Shown one piece after another: positions 59,007-64,000 of a DNA stretch of 64,000 nt. Position 1 is the first letter of the stretch. Every line of letters starts with the position of its first letter. This stretch comes from Chloroflexota bacterium (GTDB taxonomy: Bacteria; Chloroflexota; Dehalococcoidia; Tepidiformales; Tepidiformaceae), in NCBI GenBank assembly GCA_016234445.1, contig JACRBT010000004.1, forward strand, positions 496,001 through 560,000. Reading direction: 5' to 3'. The notes beneath the pieces were generated by a model. That model saw only the letters and a program-made list of their open reading frames with translations. It ran no database searches and was not told where the DNA came from. A program made the translations under genes and the position numbers.

Positions 59007-59651
59007 ATGGTTCGGACGCTGGCGCTGGTGTTGTTCGCCCTCGCGGGCCTGACCGCGACGGCCCACGCCCAGCCGTCGGTCCCGGCGATGTTCTACGGGA
59101 CGGCCGCCATCGATGGCCGGTCCGTGGCTGAGGGCACGGCCGTCCGCGCCCTGGTCGACGGCAAGGACTGCAGCCAGATGCCGGCGAAAGGGACCGTCCT
59201 CGACCAGGGCGTGAGCGTCTACGCCGTCTCCGTGATGCACGAATCCCAGGAAGCCGGGTGCGGCCGTGCCGGGAAGACCGTCACCTTCACCGTGGGCGGG
59301 CGGGTGGCGGTCCAGCAGGCCGAATGGAAGGACGGCGTCCACCAGCTCGACCTGAACGTGGGGACGGGAACCACTCTGCCGCTGCCTCAGGCGACCGCGG
59401 TCGCCCCCGAGAGCGCGGCGGCCACCCGGACGGCGGCGGCGAAGTTCCAGGCGGCGCCGGCGGGTTCTGCCCTCCCCACCGACGACCCGGGCATTCGACC
59501 CCCTGGCGGCGAGATAGCCGGCGAGGGCGAAGACGCCGCCGGCGAGAGCGGCTCTCGGATCCTCGGGATGGTCATCGTCGTGCTCGGGGGCATCGCTGCG
59601 GTGGGCGCCGGCGTGGGCGCGTGGCTCGCTCACAAGCGGTCCCCCGGTTAA
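59007..59651 (+). CDS. Membrane-anchored exported protein, paralogue of 55831 gene
   Basis: Signal peptide, GTAAIDGRSVAEGTAVRALVDGKDC domain, C-terminal TM. Confidence 0.7.
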   Translation: MVRTLALVLFALAGLTATAHAQPSVPAMFYGTAAIDGRSVAEGTAVRALVDGKDCSQMPAKGTVLDQGVSVYAVSVMHESQEAGCGRAGKTVTFTVGGRVAVQQAEWKDGVHQLDLNVGTGTTLPLPQATAVAPESAAATRTAAAKFQAAPAGSALPTDDPGIRPPGGEIAGEGEDAAGESGSRILGMVIVVLGGIAAVGAGVGAWLAHKRSPG

Positions 59652-59725
59652 GAAGCCTAGCCCGGCTCTCGTCCCCGGTACGACACCGGTCGTATAGACT
59701 GGTAGGACAGTTTCGCGCCCTGGAT

Positions 59726-60415
59726 TTGTTGTTGTCGTTGAAGATTCTTCGCTCCCTTGCTGTTGCCACGTTCATTGCGGGACTTGTGTTCCTGGTGGTC
59801 GGCTTCGCGTTTGCCGGCGGCGACGACGACGAGGAACAGGCCAGCGACTTCACCCCGCTCGTGGCCACGCCCACGCAGGCAACCGTCGCGCCGAGTTCGA
59901 CCGCCACCACCGCCCCCAGCGCCACCGCCACGCCAACGCCGTTCGACGGCCAGGTCGCGCGGATGAAGATCCCGCGGTTCGAGGTGGACTCAAAGATCGA
60001 GTCAATCGGGCTCCTCCCAAACAACCAGCTCGACACCCCCCACGACCCCTACAACACGGGCTGGTACAACATCTACGACAAACCGGGCTTCCGCGGGAAC
60101 GCGGTGTTCTCGGCCCACGTCGACTACTACCCGAACATCCGCGGGCCCTTTTTTCGGCTCTTCCAATCGGAACTTGGCGACGACATCACCGTCGTCATGG
60201 AGAACGGGCTGGAGTACAAGTACCGGGTGATCCGCAAGGAACGGTACGACGTGGCCACGATCCCGATGGGCGAGTTGATCTGGCCAACGAACCGCCCGGC
60301 CGGGAACGAGTGGATCACGCTCATCACCTGCGGGGGCCGGTTCCTCCCCACCCAGCCCAACGGCGCCGGGGAGTACCTGGACCGCGACGTGGTGGTCGCC
60401 GAACGCTACCAGTAA
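59726..60415 (+). CDS. Sortase (class E/F-like)
   Basis: N-terminal TM; MKIPRFEVDSKIE, VFSAHVDYYPNIRGPFFRLFQ (His), WITLITCGG (Cys), YLDRDVVVAERY (Arg); TTG start inferred. Confidence 0.85.
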   Translation: MLLSLKILRSLAVATFIAGLVFLVVGFAFAGGDDDEEQASDFTPLVATPTQATVAPSSTATTAPSATATPTPFDGQVARMKIPRFEVDSKIESIGLLPNNQLDTPHDPYNTGWYNIYDKPGFRGNAVFSAHVDYYPNIRGPFFRLFQSELGDDITVVMENGLEYKYRVIRKERYDVATIPMGELIWPTNRPAGNEWITLITCGGRFLPTQPNGAGEYLDRDVVVAERYQ

Positions 60416-60563
60416 CGTCCCCCGCGTGATCGCGGGATCTCCCCGCCCGGGGATAAGGGACGTCCCCGCCCCGCGCCCGGGGAGCCGCCGATGAAGGCTG
60501 CCCGGCGACACCCCTACGCTCTCCCTGATAGGCCCGGCCGCCCGGGCGCACGGGAGCGTCACC

Positions 60564-61322
60564 ATGACCCTGAGCCGTCGCACCGCCGCATTCGCAGCCC
60601 TGGCGCTCGCCGCCCTTGCCACCACGATCGCCACTGCCGCACCAGGGGCGGAAGCGGGCGGGGCGCTGGTCAAGGGCTGGAACAACGTCGCCTACACCGG
60701 CTCCACGAAGCCGCCTGCCGAAGCGCTGGCGAGCCTGGCCGGGAACTACAGCACTGTTTACCGCTGGAACGCAACAACGAAGGCCTATGAGGTCTTCGCC
60801 CCCAACGCGCCGGGCTTCGTCAACACCATCACCTCGCTCAACAAAGGCGACGCCATCTGGGTGAACGTCACGGCGGAAGGGGCAGAGCTGGCGACCACCA
60901 CGATCGGAGTCATCTCCATCGCGGCCAGCACCTTCCTCCCGACAAACGACCTGGCGATCTACGAAAAAACATTCAACCAGCTCAACCCGGCCGGCACCGA
61001 CGCCGCCTCGGAGCGCTACTACGCCCCGGTCTCGCTGCCCCAGGGCGCGACCGTGACGAGCATCACCGTCGCCTTCGACGCAGGCTCGGGCACGACCGTC
61101 CAGGCGCGGCTCGACTTCACGCCGATCGTCAACGGCAACAATGCGGCCCAGGTCTTCAAGCTCGCCGAGACGCTCTCGACGGCCGGCGCCTCGCCCCAGA
61201 CGGCGCAGGCGTTCGCCCACACCGTCGACAACAGCGTCAACGTCTACTTCCTGGTCGTGGACCTGCTCGGCGGGCCGGGGGCGAAGCTTCGCGGCATCTC
61301 CATCGCCTACACGGGCGGCTAA
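60564..61322 (+). CDS. Secreted protein carrying the same domain type as the matrixin-like protease C-terminus
   Basis: Signal peptide; LVKGWNNVAYTGSTKPPAEALASLAGNYSTVYRWNATTKAYEVFAPNAPGFVNTITSLNKGDAIWVNV. Confidence 0.72.
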   Translation: MTLSRRTAAFAALALAALATTIATAAPGAEAGGALVKGWNNVAYTGSTKPPAEALASLAGNYSTVYRWNATTKAYEVFAPNAPGFVNTITSLNKGDAIWVNVTAEGAELATTTIGVISIAASTFLPTNDLAIYEKTFNQLNPAGTDAASERYYAPVSLPQGATVTSITVAFDAGSGTTVQARLDFTPIVNGNNAAQVFKLAETLSTAGASPQTAQAFAHTVDNSVNVYFLVVDLLGGPGAKLRGISIAYTGG

Positions 61323-61324
61323 CG

Positions 61325-63115
61325 ATGGCAACACGCCAGGTCCGCCGCCGGGGGATCCTCTCTGCCGCTGGCCCGGCCTTGCTCCTCGTTGCGGGCGCCA
61401 CGCTGCTGCTCGCGGGGAGCGGACGAACGCCCGCCGCCGCCTCGACCGCCACGGGCGAAGACGCGCTCCTCGGGTCGCCCGCCACGGCCGCGGTCGACAC
61501 CTACATCGACGCCGCCGAATCGGCACTCACCCACGACGGGGCGACGCTGGAGATCATCGGGGACGGCGCCGGCTCCCCGCGCCGCGCCGCCATCCGCTTC
61601 GACCTCTCGTCGATCCCGGCGGACGCGCAGGTGGTGACGGCCACCCTCACCTTCAAGGTGGCGACGCCGCCCGCCTCCACCGCGGCCGTTTCACCGATGC
61701 GGCTGGCGGCGGCATCGACCTGGGACGCGACGGCCACGTGGACCTCGGAGAGCGCCGGCTGGAGCAACGGCACACTCGGTACCGCCGTCTCCGTGGACAC
61801 CGGCGCGACCGAGGCCGCCTTCGACGTGACCGGCGACGTGGCGGCGTTCGTCAGCGGGTCGGCCGTGAACAACGGCTGGGCGTTCCGGATGGTCACCGGG
61901 AGCGAGGCGGTCGGGTTCCACTCAAGCGAAGCCGCAGTCGAGTCGGATCGCCCCCAACTGGCGGTCAGCTACACCACTGCCACGTCGCTGTTCCGGCCCA
62001 CCGGGGCCTACGCCGCGGACACAGCCGGTTCGTTCGAAGACACCTATGTGCAGTTCGGCGCCCCTTCCGCCGCGAACGGGGCGCTCTCGGAGATCCGGGT
62101 CGGGCTCTCGGCCAGCGACCGCCAGGACGCGATCCTTCGCTTCGACCTGACCGACACGCCGTCCCTCGCCGGGGCGACCATCCTCAGCGCGCAGCTCGTG
62201 CTCCCGGTCGCGGTGCCCGGCCTCGACAGGACGCTCCACGCGGCCCGCGTCTGCCAGCCAGCGGGACTGGCGGCGGCCGGGGCGATCACCGGCGCGACCT
62301 ACGCGGGCATCCCCTACGCCCAGCTCCAGTGGACCCAGGCGACCGCCGGGTTCGCCTACACAACCGGGGCCGCGACCGCCGGCTTCGACGTCCGCGACAT
62401 CGTCCAGGCGTGGGCGAACGGCGAGCCGAACCTGGGCTTCCGCGTGTACCAGGTGGCCCCCGCCGTCATCGACACCGTCGACTTCCACAGCTTCAACGCC
62501 GCGGTCGAATCCAACCGCCCCCGGCTGGTCGTGGAATACGTCACCGACGCGGGGACACCGAACGTGACGCCATCGCCCGCCTGCGGCCAGGCGGCCACGC
62601 CAACGGCAACCGCAACACCGACATCGACATCGACCGCGACGCCAACGTCCACGCCCACCGCGACGACCACGCCCGTGCCCACGGCAACGCCCACCGCTAC
62701 TGCTACTGCTACTGCTACCGCTACAGTCACCGCCACGGCGACCGCGACCTCCGCGACACCTTCGCCGACGGCTACCCCGGCGGTCTCGGCGCAGCTGACG
62801 ATCACGAGCCCCGGGGGGGCGGTGCCGCGGAGCCGCCTCGCCTTCACCGCGACAGACGGCACCCTCGACCCCTCCGCCGTGAGTCTCGTGGTGCGGCGTG
62901 TCTCCGACGGCAGCTACTGGAACAGCGCGGAGGCGAAGTGGCAGGCGGCGCTGGTCGCGAACGCGGCAGCAGAGTCCCCCGAAGGCACCTGGACGCTCGC
63001 GGTCGCCGGGGCCGCCCGCCGGAGCTTCGCCAACACCACGGTAAGCGTGGAGGCGCGCGCGACGGTCGGCGCCACTTCCTACGTGTCGGCGCTCGCGACG
63101 GTGGTAGTGCGATGA
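61325..63115 (+). CDS. Secreted DNRLRE-domain protein (two copies) with Thr-rich linker
   Basis: DTYIDAAESALTHDGATLEIIGD...AAIRFDLSSIP and second copy DTYVQFGAPSAANGALSEIRVGLSASDRQDAILRFDLTD. Confidence 0.82.
   Translation: MATRQVRRRGILSAAGPALLLVAGATLLLAGSGRTPAAASTATGEDALLGSPATAAVDTYIDAAESALTHDGATLEIIGDGAGSPRRAAIRFDLSSIPADAQVVTATLTFKVATPPASTAAVSPMRLAAASTWDATATWTSESAGWSNGTLGTAVSVDTGATEAAFDVTGDVAAFVSGSAVNNGWAFRMVTGSEAVGFHSSEAAVESDRPQLAVSYTTATSLFRPTGAYAADTAGSFEDTYVQFGAPSAANGALSEIRVGLSASDRQDAILRFDLTDTPSLAGATILSAQLVLPVAVPGLDRTLHAARVCQPAGLAAAGAITGATYAGIPYAQLQWTQATAGFAYTTGAATAGFDVRDIVQAWANGEPNLGFRVYQVAPAVIDTVDFHSFNAAVESNRPRLVVEYVTDAGTPNVTPSPACGQAATPTATATPTSTSTATPTSTPTATTTPVPTATPTATATATATATVTATATATSATPSPTATPAVSAQLTITSPGGAVPRSRLAFTATDGTLDPSAVSLVVRRVSDGSYWNSAEAKWQAALVANAAAESPEGTWTLAVAGAARRSFANTTVSVEARATVGATSYVSALATVVVR
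62696..62724 (+). repeat. In-frame GCTACT hexanucleotide tract encoding Ala-Thr repeats
   Basis: gctactgctactgctactgctaccgctac. Confidence 0.85.
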
Positions 63116-63204
63116 GGCACGGCCCGAGGTTGAGGGAGGCGCGAGCCGCGATCAGGCGATGCCCCGATAGGCCGCGCCAGGCGGCGGGACTACGGTCATG
63201 GGCG

Positions 63205-63729
63205 ATGCATCGCTTCCGCCGGACCACGTCTCTCATGGCCCTCGCCGGGCTGGCCTCCCTCCTCGGGACCGCCTGCCTCGGCTACGCACCCGGGACGGTC
63301 GGGACCCCGGCTTCACCCACGGAAGACACCGGATCGCGGCTGCCGACGCTGCTCCAGCAGCTGCAGTCGGGCAGCGCCGCGATCGAGGTGTTCGACTCGA
63401 CGCCGCAGGCCCAGGTCCTCGCCGCCCAGGACACCGGTGGCAAGACGAACGGCTCGACCACCCCCACAGCAACGCCTTCGCGCACAGCCACCGCGACGGG
63501 GAACACAACCCCCGTCGGCGGCCAGGGAGCGCTGCCAACCGCAACCTCGACGCGCACACCCACCCCGGCGCCTGGCTCCACGGCAACGCCAACCGCCGCC
63601 GCCAGCCCGTCCGCGACCGCAACGGCAACGGCCACACCGTCGCCGACGCCAACCTCGACCCCGACGCCGGCCCCGACCATCCCAACCGAGCCGACCCCCG
63701 CCGGGCCAACGCCCCCGAGCGAGGGGTAG
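63205..63729 (+). CDS. Thr/Pro-rich lipoprotein
   Basis: Lipobox LLGTAC; long TPT/ATAT low-complexity tail. Confidence 0.6.
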   Translation: MHRFRRTTSLMALAGLASLLGTACLGYAPGTVGTPASPTEDTGSRLPTLLQQLQSGSAAIEVFDSTPQAQVLAAQDTGGKTNGSTTPTATPSRTATATGNTTPVGGQGALPTATSTRTPTPAPGSTATPTAAASPSATATATATPSPTPTSTPTPAPTIPTEPTPAGPTPPSEG

Positions 63730-63731
63730 CG

Positions 63732-64000
63732 ATGGCGATCCGCCAGGCCGACGACGCCCAGGTCCGTTCGCGCTGTTCGTCCTGCCGGCGCATCCTCAGC
63801 TTCGACGAATGGTCGAGCGGCTACGAACTCTGCTCAGGGTGCGCGCGCAGCCGGAATGCGCCGGGTCCAGCGGCGACGTTTGTCCACGGTCCCGCTCCCG
63901 CCCGGGCGCGCTCCGCGCCGCCGGACCTGCCCGAAGAGATCTTCGCGGAACTCCTGGCCGCCCTCGAAGCGGAGGCGCGGTCGCCCTCAACGCCGCCGCA
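63732..64000 (+). CDS. Zinc-ribbon protein, 3' truncated by window
   Basis: CSSCRRILSFDEWSSGYELCSGC; open to window end. Confidence 0.55.
   Translation, partial: MAIRQADDAQVRSRCSSCRRILSFDEWSSGYELCSGCARSRNAPGPAATFVHGPAPARARSAPPDLPEEIFAELLAALEAEARSPSTPP

Noticed and set aside
60521-63171. Shared CC(T/C)GATAGGCC upstream of 60564 and 63205, resembling a sigma-28 -10 box
   Set aside because: No TAAA-like -35 at correct spacing; too short to support.

Overview
This is a high-GC bacterial chromosome segment, fully packed with genes. From gene content it is probably a Chloroflexota-like monoderm, but that is inference: no rRNA marker is present. I saw no CRISPR array, prophage, intact IS element, rRNA or confident tRNA. 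Main blocks: (i) CCA-adding enzyme (partial), yajC and a fused secDF, closed by a strong terminator; (ii) a minus-strand translationally coupled operon selB > nurA > small HAS-barrel-like protein > herA, with hemW, a GDPD, a Crp/Fnr regulator and a SirB1-like protein nearby; (iii) a Zn/Mn ABC uptake operon preceded by an unusual nested TTGCAA palindrome; (iv) an ECF sigma/anti-sigma pair divergent from a signal peptidase I that carries an ~800-aa acidic low-complexity N-terminal extension; (v) pyrE, dinB-like, divergent folP-like, thiolase/DUF35, acyl-CoA dehydrogenase, SDR and ilvA; (vi) a 12-gene minus-strand flagellar cluster (fliF-fliG-fliH-fliI-fliJ-flgB-flgC-fliE-fliK-flgD-TIGR02530-type-flgE); (vii) MaoC/MaoC/SDR genes and an MCP; (viii) a cell-surface region at about 51-64 kb with a matrixin-like protease, a sortase, a candidate sortase substrate, a paralogous pair of anchored proteins, a CAP protein, a RodZ-like protein, a DNRLRE protein and Thr/Pro-rich secreted proteins, some sharing an undescribed-looking domain. 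Many long antisense ORFs in the supplied track are GC-driven artefacts. Calls come from reading the sequence and recognising motifs; no searches were run.
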